Assembly: GCA_026710525.1 (NCBI GenBank)
Contig: JAPOQT010000324.1
Span: 1 to 11,397, forward strand
Origin: Pseudomonadota bacterium
Lineage (GTDB): Bacteria > Bdellovibrionota_B > Oligoflexia > Oligoflexales > Bin106
DNA length: 11,397 nucleotides
Direction: 5' to 3'
The notes below the pieces were generated by a model that saw only the letters and a list, made by a program, of their open reading frames with translations, had not been told where the DNA came from and did not search any database. The position numbers were made by a program, and so were the translations under genes. This document shows positions 1 to 5,898 of this stretch, piece after piece; the stretch's first letter is position 1; each line of letters begins with the position of its first letter.

Positions 1-553
1 CATAACTCAGTACTAGAAGTATCTCGTTCAAAAAGCCAACACAAAACTCCCAGGCAAAAGAAATTCTTACTTTGCAGAATATCTTTTTTCTTGTGTTTAT
101 CCTGAGAAAATAGGCTCATTAACAGCTGGGAAATAGGGAGATCAATTAATTGATAACCTTGACGATTCAGGGCGAGTAGGGGATGATTGTCATCAGTAGG
201 TAGGCCTAATTTTTGTAAAGCGTCATCGGTGAAGCTATCCTTATCAACAATAATAAGGGCGCCATCCTTCACCTGCCCCATGGTGACACTCAAAGCAGCT
301 GGTGATAAGGCGAGAAGGACATCCAGCTTATCACCTGGAGTAAAAACCCTGGTACAACCGATTTGAATTTGATATGCCGACACACCATAGGTGGTACCTC
401 TAGGTGCGCGAATTTCAGCTGGGTAGTCAGCGTGGGTGGCGACCTCAGAGCCAAACAACGCGTGAATCATCGCTAGCCGATGACCAGTAAGCTGAATACC
501 ATCCCCTGAGTCACCGGCTAATTTTATGGTTATGAGTGTTTTTGCCATCATCT
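1..553 (-). CDS. korA: 2-oxoacid:ferredoxin oxidoreductase subunit alpha (KorA-like), 5' part, frame broken near the start
   Basis: This is the N-terminal (gamma-type) domain of a fused gamma/alpha subunit like KorA, which with KorB oxidatively decarboxylates 2-oxoglutarate to succinyl-CoA and reduces ferredoxin. The signature is LAGDSGDGIQLTG followed by DYPAEIRAPRGTTYGVSAYQ, which I recognise from that family. The reading frame is open from the left edge (base 3) back to an in-frame TAA at 564-566, but the conserved N-terminus has no ATG, GTG or TTG before the ATG at 468-470, which lies after the signature. The natural start, ATG ATG at 553-548, is in another frame: it reads MMAKKHS and stops at 532-530. 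A -1 shift on the A7 run at 545-539 joins the two as MMAKKTLITIKLAG. The gene could be expressed by ribosomal or transcriptional slippage, be off in this cell, or carry a sequencing error. No strong ribosome site is seen (CAAGATAG). A related 2-oxoacid substrate is possible. The C-terminus lies outside the window. Confidence 0.85.
539..545 (-). other. Slippery A7 run at the start of korA
   Basis: Seven A on the minus strand follow ATGATGGC. In the frame of the ATG the codons are GCA AAA AAA CAC, so the run has the phase of a canonical A_AAA_AAA heptamer. A -1 slip after the second AAA continues with ACA CTC ATA, which is the conserved KorA frame. One extra A (A8) in DNA or mRNA would give the same protein. 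The geometry is read directly from the sequence; use as a frameshift site is inferred. Confidence 0.5.
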
Positions 554-627
554 ATCTTGAGTTACGAGGGTTATATCTAAGTCATAAACGCCACTTATCA
601 GATACAATGGCTCGTTAACTTATATGA

Positions 628-660
628 GATAATAAGATTAGCATAATTATCCGATTAGCA
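628..660. repeat. Direct and inverted repeats upstream of the recombinase gene
   Basis: GATTAGCA occurs at 636-643 and again at 653-660 (17-bp period). The inverted pair GATAAT (628-633) and ATTATC (646-651) encloses the first copy. The cluster lies in the divergent region between korA and the recombinase gene, so it could be an operator or part of a recombinase binding site. The repeats are short and could be due to chance in AT-rich DNA. Confidence 0.35.
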
Positions 661-673
661 GGAAGTATTAATC

Positions 674-739
674 ATGAAACCATGGTCACACGCGGTGGAT
701 AAACAATATTATCTTAATGACATATCGACATATCTCTGA
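674..739 (+). CDS. Candidate 21-codon leader ORF before the recombinase gene
   Basis: ATG at 674 is preceded by GGAAG at 661-665, 8 nt away, a better ribosome site than that of the recombinase itself. The peptide begins MKPWSHAVDKQYY and ends at TGA 737-739, 18 nt before the recombinase ATG. It is in the same frame as the recombinase, and the 18 nt between contain no second stop, so readthrough of this one TGA would give an N-terminally extended recombinase. It has no Cys or hydrophobic core and no run of identical codons typical of an attenuation peptide. It may be a coupling leader, a decayed N-terminal extension, or chance. Confidence 0.35.
   Translation: MKPWSHAVDKQYYLNDISTYL
719..734. 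repeat. Tandem 8-bp repeat GACATATC x2
   Basis: GACATATC at 719-726 is repeated immediately at 727-734, inside the leader ORF and 24 bp before the recombinase start. The position fits an autoregulatory or recombinase-binding site, but no function can be shown from the sequence. Confidence 0.4.
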
Positions 740-757
740 TTTTTACTTGAGAAATCT

Positions 758-1381
758 ATGAAAAGCATTGGGATTTACTACCGAGTCTCTACTGATAAGC
801 AAGATCTTAAAAGCCAGAAAAGTGGTGTGGATGATTGGCTACAGAACTGTGAAAAAAAACCAGATAAAATCCAAATTTTTGAGGATGAGGGGATTTCGGG
901 TAAAACCGAAAGACGCCCGGGTCTTCAGGCTATGTTGAAAGTCGCTTATCGAGGAGAAATCGATACCATTGTCGTGTATCGCTTAGACCGTTTTTCCCGT
1001 AATGCCACCACCGCTATTAGGTTGATTTTAGATCTTGATACTGCGGGAGTAGGCTTTATTAGTGTGTCGCAACCAGTTTTAAATTTAGGTCACGCGAATC
1101 CGTTCCGAAGAACAATGTTAGCGGCGTTTGCCGAGATTGCGGAAATTGAACGAGAAACCATTACGGCAAGGGTGAGAGCAGGGCTGGTAGCAGCAAAAAA
1201 ACGGGGAGTTAGGTTGGGAGCGCCAACCAAAATTAATGCTGAACTCATTAAAGAAGCTCGTTTACTCAGACAAAATGGCCACACATTTCGGGAAATTTCC
1301 AGAAGATTATCTCTTTCTTTAGGGACAATTGCTAAAATATTAAATGATCATTCCCATTTAAAGATAAGTCATGATCCATGA
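758..1381 (+). CDS. Small serine recombinase (resolvase/invertase family)
   Basis: A 207-residue site-specific DNA recombinase that would cut and rejoin DNA through a 5' phosphoserine. The N-terminal resolvase domain covers about residues 1-140: YYRVSTDKQ holds the catalytic Ser11 and Arg9, and YRLDRFSRN (74-82) supplies the conserved Arg75, Asp77, Arg78 and Arg81. The long E helix with IERETITAR (130-138) follows. A Hin-type helix-turn-helix occupies about residues 156-198 (ARLLRQNGHTFREISRRL). The length matches the small resolvase/invertase class rather than the large serine integrases. GAGAAA (749-754) is a weak ribosome site before the ATG. The stop codon overlaps the start of the following lipoprotein gene (ATGA), implying translational coupling. 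No transposase or obvious invertible segment lies beside it, so whether it is a resolvase, invertase or domesticated enzyme is open. Confidence 0.95.
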   Translation: MKSIGIYYRVSTDKQDLKSQKSGVDDWLQNCEKKPDKIQIFEDEGISGKTERRPGLQAMLKVAYRGEIDTIVVYRLDRFSRNATTAIRLILDLDTAGVGFISVSQPVLNLGHANPFRRTMLAAFAEIAEIERETITARVRAGLVAAKKRGVRLGAPTKINAELIKEARLLRQNGHTFREISRRLSLSLGTIAKILNDHSHLKISHDP

Positions 1382-1998
1382 AAAACCCTTTCAACATGAT
1401 TCATAACTATCACTTGCTGACCACGATGTTATTAGTGATTTTACTGGCTAGTAGCTCATGTGGTTGGGAATATCCCTTCGATACTAGTCCCGATGATGAT
1501 AGTGAATATTTTGATGCGAGAACCGAGAGGGATGATCCTGATTTTAGTCGTGATTATGAGATTATTGGCACCGAAGATACTAAGCAATCCTATAATAAGA
1601 GTGAACTAAGAGATGCGGAGATCATTGTTAGTATTGATCAAAAATCTGTTTATCTCATTGTTTACAGCTATCAAACAGGCTACACCATGACTTACTTTGT
1701 TACTGAATCAGAACTGTCAAAATTTATTCGAGCTATGGATGGTTGTATTAAATGGGCTAGAAAATATGATAGATATAAAAAGTCTCAACAATTTTATCGT
1801 TATGAATTCACATCAAAACCGAATAGTTTAAAGCTCATCGGTGTCATGAAATCCACGTATACGAAGGGCGGCATTTGTGAAATCACCATGACAGATCATC
1901 GAGATTCTTTTGTGAGTGATGTGAGTGTCATTCATCTTACGGGTGAAGAAGCTTGGAACGTACGTCTTGCTCTCAATGAGGCGAAAGCAAAGTTTTAA
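1378..1998 (+). CDS. Unrecognised exported protein, probable lipoprotein, coupled to the recombinase gene
   Basis: A 206-residue protein of no family I recognise. Residues about 10-27 form a hydrophobic signal segment ending LLASSSC, with Cys28 as the possible lipidated residue; Ser at -3 makes this a relaxed lipobox. An acidic, Asp-rich linker follows (about 34-60), then a compact domain rich in beta-type segments (about 80-206) with two further cysteines, Cys123 and Cys167, which could pair in the periplasm. The ATG lies within the end of the recombinase gene (ATGA overlap) and has no strong ribosome site of its own, so translation is probably coupled. Its end is 7 bp from the end of a convergent lipoprotein gene. 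The link to a DNA recombinase is unexpected for an envelope protein and is inferred only from the overlap. Confidence 0.75.
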   Translation: MKNPFNMIHNYHLLTTMLLVILLASSSCGWEYPFDTSPDDDSEYFDARTERDDPDFSRDYEIIGTEDTKQSYNKSELRDAEIIVSIDQKSVYLIVYSYQTGYTMTYFVTESELSKFIRAMDGCIKWARKYDRYKKSQQFYRYEFTSKPNSLKLIGVMKSTYTKGGICEITMTDHRDSFVSDVSVIHLTGEEAWNVRLALNEAKAKF

Positions 1999-2005
1999 TC
2001 ACTCA

Positions 2006-2542
2006 TTAGTCAGTGGTATCTTCACAGTAAAAGTCATACAATGTTTTTTGATTTTCCATATCCCTCAGTAAGGCCTCATTACCATTATCAGGATTACTGT
2101 TAATGGTGGTTGCCATCGCCTCAATTTGCGCCAGGAGGGTAGGGCAATGAGGGTCAAAATACTCAGCGATTGTTAGAGGAGGAGACGTGACGTCTTCTGA
2201 AGTTTGATCTTGTTCTGCTGTCGTGTCTTGGTTGCTTTCTTTTTCTTCAATCTCATTATTTGGCAAGATTTTTGTGATAACAAGGGGTCGTTTTTGGCGA
2301 GAAGGACAAAGAGAGGAAGGGCTGAGAGAACACTGATCATCAAGACGGCTCTCTGTGTCAGAGAGCTGGTCAGCAGATTTTTTGCCAGCTGAGGTGCGTA
2401 TTTGACGTTTATTTTGGTCCGGGAGTATTTTTTTTTCTCTTGACTCTTTTGTCACCTGAGATGGCATATCATCAGGTTCAGAGGAACAAGAGTGTAATAG
2501 TAAGGAGCTTCCAAAAACAAGTATCATGATCTTGACTGGCAT
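2006..2542 (-). CDS. Unrecognised probable lipoprotein with disordered middle
   Basis: A 178-residue exported protein of unknown function. The signal segment ends LLLHSC, with Cys19 as predicted lipidation site (lipobox LHSC). Residues about 20-120 are polar and charged, rich in Ser, Asp, Glu, Gln and Lys, and probably disordered; they include Cys71 and Cys79 within a Ser/Pro/Cys stretch. The C-terminal part (about 123-178, beginning LTIAEYFDPHCPTLL) looks like a helical pair with Cys133 and Cys173 that could form a disulfide. AGGA at 2553-2550, 7 nt before the ATG, supports the start. The gene is convergent with the preceding lipoprotein gene and separated from the upstream ferredoxin gene by 197 bp, so it probably has its own promoter. 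Confidence 0.75.
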   Translation of the reverse strand: MPVKIMILVFGSSLLLHSCSSEPDDMPSQVTKESREKKILPDQNKRQIRTSAGKKSADQLSDTESRLDDQCSLSPSSLCPSRQKRPLVITKILPNNEIEEKESNQDTTAEQDQTSEDVTSPPLTIAEYFDPHCPTLLAQIEAMATTINSNPDNGNEALLRDMENQKTLYDFYCEDTTD

Positions 2543-2689
2543 CGTCTCATCCTTTTTACATAGTAAATCACAGGGCGGCCTGGGTGGTATTCGTCATTTC
2601 TGACGGGGTGATGATGATTTATTTTTTTTGTCGCAAGTAATACTTAGCTGAATTTTTTCTGTCAGCAAGCTCTTTAGATTACTTATAAT

Positions 2690-2719
2690 AAAAAAAAAAT
2701 CAAGCTAATTAAATCTGAT
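2690..2719 (-). terminator. Weak terminator candidate after the ferredoxin gene
   Basis: On the minus strand ATCAG and CTTGAT can pair (five pairs with one bulged base, about 10-nt loop) and are followed directly by an uninterrupted run of T to position 2690. The stem is weak, so the call depends mostly on the T run. Confidence 0.35.
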
Positions 2720-2739
2720 CAAATAGACCACACCGAAGA

Positions 2740-3102
2740 TTAGTGATAGAATATTGTGTCGTGATCATCTTCGCTATCAGCTGGATTATAGGTTTTTTGA
2801 AACCCTAGGTTGATGGCAACGTCTTCTTCAGTGAGGCGAGCTTGACACGCTAAGCGTATTTTATGACCATTGAGTATCTTCATTTTTTTAAGTAATATCT
2901 TTTCTTGACTCTTCATTTCTGAGAGTTGACCAGATGTGACTTCGATAGCACATGTTCCACAGCGAGCAGCAGAACAGCCATATCGAATATGAGTTTTAGC
3001 TTGAAGAGCGCTGGCGAGAACTTTGGTACCAACAGCCTTTGATACCGTGACCGAATTTTGATGATCAGGGTCCAGGGATGTGGCAAATGTAATTTGTGGC
3101 AT
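2740..3102 (-). CDS. Plant-type [2Fe-2S] ferredoxin
   Basis: A 120-residue electron carrier binding one [2Fe-2S] cluster. The ligands are visible as C-x4-C-x2-C in YGCSAARCGTC (Cys43, 48, 51) and the fourth in LACQA (Cys86), matching plant-type rather than adrenodoxin-type (C-x5-C) spacing. A GTG six bases upstream would add two residues, but GGAG at 3111-3108 overlaps that GTG and sits 5 nt before the ATG at 3102, so I start at the ATG. The C-terminus has a short acidic tail (NPADSEDDHD). It lies 41 bp downstream of dapD on the same strand and is probably co-transcribed with it. Its partner is unknown; a ferredoxin-dependent oxidoreductase gene lies about 2.5 kb away, but those enzymes usually use [4Fe-4S] ferredoxins. 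Confidence 0.9.
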   Translation of the reverse strand: MPQITFATSLDPDHQNSVTVSKAVGTKVLASALQAKTHIRYGCSAARCGTCAIEVTSGQLSEMKSQEKILLKKMKILNGHKIRLACQARLTEEDVAINLGFQKTYNPADSEDDHDTIFYH

Positions 3103-3107
3103 GAACA

Positions 3108-3111
3108 CTCC
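3108..3111 (-). promoter_or_regulatory. Ribosome binding site that fixes the ferredoxin start
   Basis: GGAG on the minus strand lies 5 nt before the ATG at 3102 and includes the first base of the alternative GTG at 3108, which makes initiation at that GTG unlikely. Confidence 0.7.
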
Positions 3112-3143
3112 AAAGGGCGGGTAGCTCTGATTGAACTCTCAGG

Positions 3144-4073
3144 TTATACCGAAAGAGAGAACTCCCTTAACACATCATTCAGGGATGTTTTTTCATCGGT
3201 TGATTCTTTTCTTTCGCCAATAATATAGGCGCAGCTTAAATAAATTTTGCCACCATCTACTACTTTTTCTCGCACACCTGGGACAACAACAGATCTCTCT
3301 GGCACAATACCACGATAAACTTTAAAGGGTTTATGGCGAGTATCGTAGATATAGGTTGATGACGTCATCGATACTTGAGCTGCTAGCACAGCTTGTTCTT
3401 TCACCCGAGCACCCTCAACAACAATGGACCTTGACCCAATAAATACCCCATCCTCAATAATCACTGGGCGTGAGCCTGGTGGCTCTAAAACCCCCCCTAA
3501 GCCAACACCACCTGAAAGGTGAACGCGAGCTCCTACTTGAGCACACGAACCCACAGTGGCCCAAGTGTCAACCATGGTCATAGTACTAACATAGCTACCA
3601 ATATTGACATATGATGGCATTAACACAACTCCCGGTGCTAGGTAACAGCCAAATCGAGCTGTAGCTGGAGGCACAACTCGAACATTTTGTGCTAAATAAT
3701 TTGATTTGAGAGGAATCTTATCCCAATAATTAAAGTAACCATCGATAGTCACACTTTCCATTTTCCTGGTTTTAAAGTACAGGGTAATAGCTTTTTGGAT
3801 CCAAGAATGAACTTGCCAACTGGTATCATCATCAACAGTGATTTCATGGCTGTGATCCATGTGGTGGCTGGATAGCTGATCTTTGAGAGGCATGTTATGG
3901 CTTTTCTCAGCAACCCTAATGGTACCAGAGTCAAGAAGCTTGATTACCGAATTCACATCTTCGATGTCGGTGGCAGACATGACGTAATCTGGTTGTTCAG
4001 TAACTTTTAAGCTTAGCTCTTGAATATGGCTGGCTAATTTCGTGACTTCTGAGGAGTGATGTTGAGTCATCAT
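3144..4073 (-). CDS. dapD: 2,3,4,5-tetrahydropyridine-2,6-dicarboxylate N-succinyltransferase
   Basis: A cytoplasmic enzyme that succinylates tetrahydrodipicolinate in the succinylase branch of lysine and meso-diaminopimelate synthesis. The left-handed parallel beta-helix carries family signatures: LMPSYVNIG (151-159), MVDTWATVGSCAQVG (167-181), HLSGGVGLGGVLEP (185-198) and IIEDGVFIGSRS (205-216). The N-terminal part includes LLDSGTIRVAEK (46-57). Between RVAEK and WQVHSWIQKA lies a polar insertion of about 28 residues containing HHMDHSH, where the E. coli enzyme, as I recall it, has about four. This largely explains the length (309 against about 274). A TTG at 4088 would add five residues; ATG ATG at 4073-4068 preceded by GAAAG (4082-4078) is more likely, with either ATG possible. 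The ferredoxin gene follows after 41 bp. Confidence 0.96.
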   Translation of the reverse strand: MMTQHHSSEVTKLASHIQELSLKVTEQPDYVMSATDIEDVNSVIKLLDSGTIRVAEKSHNMPLKDQLSSHHMDHSHEITVDDDTSWQVHSWIQKAITLYFKTRKMESVTIDGYFNYWDKIPLKSNYLAQNVRVVPPATARFGCYLAPGVVLMPSYVNIGSYVSTMTMVDTWATVGSCAQVGARVHLSGGVGLGGVLEPPGSRPVIIEDGVFIGSRSIVVEGARVKEQAVLAAQVSMTSSTYIYDTRHKPFKVYRGIVPERSVVVPGVREKVVDGGKIYLSCAYIIGERKESTDEKTSLNDVLREFSLSV

Positions 4074-4098
4074 AATGCTTTCAATCAATTAAAATAAC

Positions 4099-4123
4099 AA
4101 AAAATAATCAGTAACCGGCTACT
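4099..4123 (-). terminator. Weak terminator candidate between the membrane protein gene and dapD
   Basis: On the minus strand AGTAG-CCGG-TTACT forms a 5-bp stem with one G-U pair (4123-4110), followed after GATTA by six T (4104-4099). The stem is short, so readthrough into dapD is likely. Confidence 0.3.
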
Positions 4124-4197
4124 TCGATCCCATGATATGGCGAGGATTTTCTTTGGTAGCACGGTTCATCATATAAAAATTAGGAGTAAATAGCAAC

Positions 4198-4629
4198 TTA
4201 AGCCCGGTACCACTTAAGGGTGAGGCCAAAAAGGTGGAGTGCTTGGGCAATCAGACTCACAGATAAGCAACCACCAATCACCCAACCAAGGGGATCAGCA
4301 AGGTGACTGGGAATGTGGTGAGAGCGAACAAACAGCAGAACACTCATAGCAAAACTACCCAAGCTAAGACCATAAAATTGATAACATTTCCATGTTGGGT
4401 TTAAGCGAGAGTAGGGTAAGGATAAACCGGTGAGAATATGGAGCATACCAAATAAGTTGGTATGGGCGTGAGCACTTTTTTGCAACACCATCCACCAAGA
4501 TAATAATTCGAGATAATCTTTTTTGAGATAACTATCTGTTCGGTGGTCAGCGAGGAAAAAACCTCCTGAGGAAGCTAAAAAAATCAGCCAAAAACCCAGC
4601 AGAATATGAGCTAAACCTATCTTAGTCAT
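4198..4629 (-). CDS. Small four-helix membrane protein with HAH-x-N motif, function unknown
   Basis: A 143-residue inner-membrane protein with four predicted transmembrane segments at about residues 5-27, 55-72, 85-101 and 114-136. The second helix begins SAHAHTNLFGMLH, with His54, His56 and His64; His104 and His105 follow the third helix. HAH at the start of a helix resembles haem-ligand motifs of some cytochrome-oxidase-related small membrane proteins, but I cannot assign a family and haem binding is only a possibility. The ATG at 4629 is preceded by GAAGG at a long spacing. The gene follows rppH after 56 bp on the same strand and may be co-transcribed with it. Confidence 0.8.
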   Translation of the reverse strand: MTKIGLAHILLGFWLIFLASSGGFFLADHRTDSYLKKDYLELLSWWMVLQKSAHAHTNLFGMLHILTGLSLPYSRLNPTWKCYQFYGLSLGSFAMSVLLFVRSHHIPSHLADPLGWVIGGCLSVSLIAQALHLFGLTLKWYRA

Positions 4630-4685
4630 GGTTTTTAGCCTTCGTGATCAATGTGACGATGGTGTTGTTTAGTAAAACAGGGATA

Positions 4686-5168
4686 CTAACCCAGAGTAAA
4701 GCCAAGTAGTGTGAGGCCTTCACGGTAAGCGTTCTTTTTCCAAAATACGGTGCGTTCTATCACTAATTCAGGGGCAAGCCATATATATTTTTGGAACTCT
4801 TTATGTTTGGCATTGGCTAAATCCGGTCCTCCTTGGGTAAACTGACACAGAAACCACCACGACGACTGACCGGAGAAATGTTGCGCTATGGGAGCATGGA
4901 ACTTGTCAGGGAAATCGTAGCTCACTGCTCTTTTCGATTGTTTCGAGTAAGTAATATGCTTATTACCTAATTCTTCTTCCATTTCCCGGAGTAAAGCATC
5001 ACAGGCACTCTCACCATCTTCGATACCACCTTGAGGAAACTGCCATGCTTGAGGTGTGTCGGTGCGTTCGAGGGCGAGAACTTGATTGTGCTCATTCGTA
5101 AAGACGCCAACCACCGACTTGCGGTAACCGAGTTTCTGAGACGATTCTGTTTTGTGATCTGTGTTCAT
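4686..5168 (-). CDS. rppH: RNA pyrophosphohydrolase (Nudix hydrolase)
   Basis: A cytoplasmic Nudix enzyme of the RppH type, which converts 5' triphosphate ends of mRNA to monophosphate and so opens transcripts to RNase E; relatives also cleave diadenosine polyphosphates. The Nudix box is at residues 47-68: G-x5-E with G47 and E53, then REMEEELG with metal-binding Glu65 and Glu66. AWQFPQGGIE (41-50) and HKEFQKYIW (122-130) are typical of RppH rather than of other Nudix enzymes. The length of 160 residues is usual for short RppH proteins. A GTG at 5177 would add three residues; the ATG at 5168 with a GAG 7-9 nt upstream is preferred. The gene lies between purE (154-163 bp away, with a hairpin between) and the membrane protein gene (56 bp). 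Confidence 0.92.
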   Translation of the reverse strand: MNTDHKTESSQKLGYRKSVVGVFTNEHNQVLALERTDTPQAWQFPQGGIEDGESACDALLREMEEELGNKHITYSKQSKRAVSYDFPDKFHAPIAQHFSGQSSWWFLCQFTQGGPDLANAKHKEFQKYIWLAPELVIERTVFWKKNAYREGLTLLGFTLG

Positions 5169-5181
5169 GGTGTTCACTCAT

Positions 5182-5192
5182 AAAAAAAAAAA
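5182..5192. repeat. 11-bp homopolymer A/T run upstream of rppH
   Basis: Eleven consecutive A on the plus strand (T on the minus) end 13 bp before the rppH ATG at 5168. Such runs can vary in length by slippage and could alter the rppH leader; this is a possibility only. Confidence 0.6.
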
Positions 5193-5238
5193 TAACAACA
5201 AAACTGGTTATCTAAAATAGCCTGGGTCATCTCAGTAG

Positions 5239-5277
5239 GAAGTAGCCAAATTTTTTTGACACTTTGGTCGCCACTTC
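5239..5277 (-). other. Imperfect hairpin in the purE-rppH intergenic region
   Basis: On the minus strand GAAGTGGC (5277-5270) pairs with GCTACTTC (5246-5239) over 8 bp including one G-U pair. After a 3-nt bulge, CAAA pairs with TTTG around a 12-nt loop. The same position on the plus strand would be an A-C mismatch, so the minus-strand transcript folds better. No T run follows, so it does not look like an intrinsic terminator. It could sit in the purE 3' end or the rppH leader, as an RNA stability or regulatory element. Confidence 0.4.
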
Positions 5278-5331
5278 AGAGTCAATCATTTCATTCACAA
5301 CTTAGCCATTGTTTCATAGGGTCATAGGTTA

Positions 5332-5817
5332 CTATGGTATCAGATTAGCAGAACTATTTAAACTTTTATCCCTTTCTGTTATCTGATAGTTTTTCAATGC
5401 TTGCAAAATATGAGGTTGAGATATGCCTAGAATTCTCGCGGCAAGTAATGCGGCATTGGTGGCGTTGTCAATGGCAACAGTGGCCACAGGTACCCCTTTC
5501 GGCATAGAGACAATCGACAGTAATGAATCCATGCCAGAAAGATATTTTAAACCAATAGGGACCCCAATCACCGGAATAGAACAGAGAGCAGCAACCATTC
5601 CAGGCAAATGAGCTGCACCACCGGCACCAGCAATCACCACCTTTGTCCCTCTCTCTTCCAGAGTTAGGGCGAATTCTTGCATATACTCTGGAGTCCGGTG
5701 AGCTGACACCACTGTTTTTTCAAAAGAAATCTGAAACTCCTTTAGGATCTTAGCAGCTTGATCCATGACTTTATCATCGGATACAGAGCCCATAATGATG
5801 GCAACATCTTTTTTCAT
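5332..5817 (-). CDS. purE: N5-carboxyaminoimidazole ribonucleotide mutase (class I PurE)
   Basis: A cytoplasmic purine biosynthesis enzyme that converts N5-CAIR, the product of PurK, to CAIR. Class I signatures are present: IIMGSVSDD (7-15), VVSAHRTPE (36-44) with His40, IAGAGGAAHLPGM (62-74) with His70, and SGMDSLLSIVSMPKGVPVATVAI (94-116). The length of 161 is normal. AGGA lies 8 nt before the ATG. purE follows purK after 81 bp on the same strand, so the pair is probably one transcription unit, though in the order purK-purE, the reverse of E. coli. The presence of purK supports the mutase rather than the carboxylase (class II) activity. Confidence 0.97.
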   Translation of the reverse strand: MKKDVAIIMGSVSDDKVMDQAAKILKEFQISFEKTVVSAHRTPEYMQEFALTLEERGTKVVIAGAGGAAHLPGMVAALCSIPVIGVPIGLKYLSGMDSLLSIVSMPKGVPVATVAIDNATNAALLAARILGISQPHILQALKNYQITERDKSLNSSANLIP

Positions 5818-5898
5818 TGAGGGTGTCCTTAATATGGCGAAAACATTGTTATGATCTTTCAGTTGTTTGAGGTATGCTCCTCCCCCATGAATTGTCCC

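Noticed and set aside
468..470. ATG at 470 as an ordinary start for korA
   Set aside because: It lies after the conserved GDSGDGIQLTG segment, so a protein starting there would lack a family hallmark.
2592..2605. CGTCA-TTTC-TGACG hairpin upstream of a lipoprotein gene
   Set aside because: Only five pairs and no T run directly after it on either strand; no gene ends there on the plus strand.
4074..4088. TTG at 4088 as the dapD start
   Set aside because: The double ATG at 4073-4068 with GAAAG upstream is better placed and the extra five residues are not a conserved part.
4669..4689. TTAGTA/TACTAA hairpin at the end of rppH
   Set aside because: Six AT-rich pairs with no T run after it on the minus strand; not a credible terminator.
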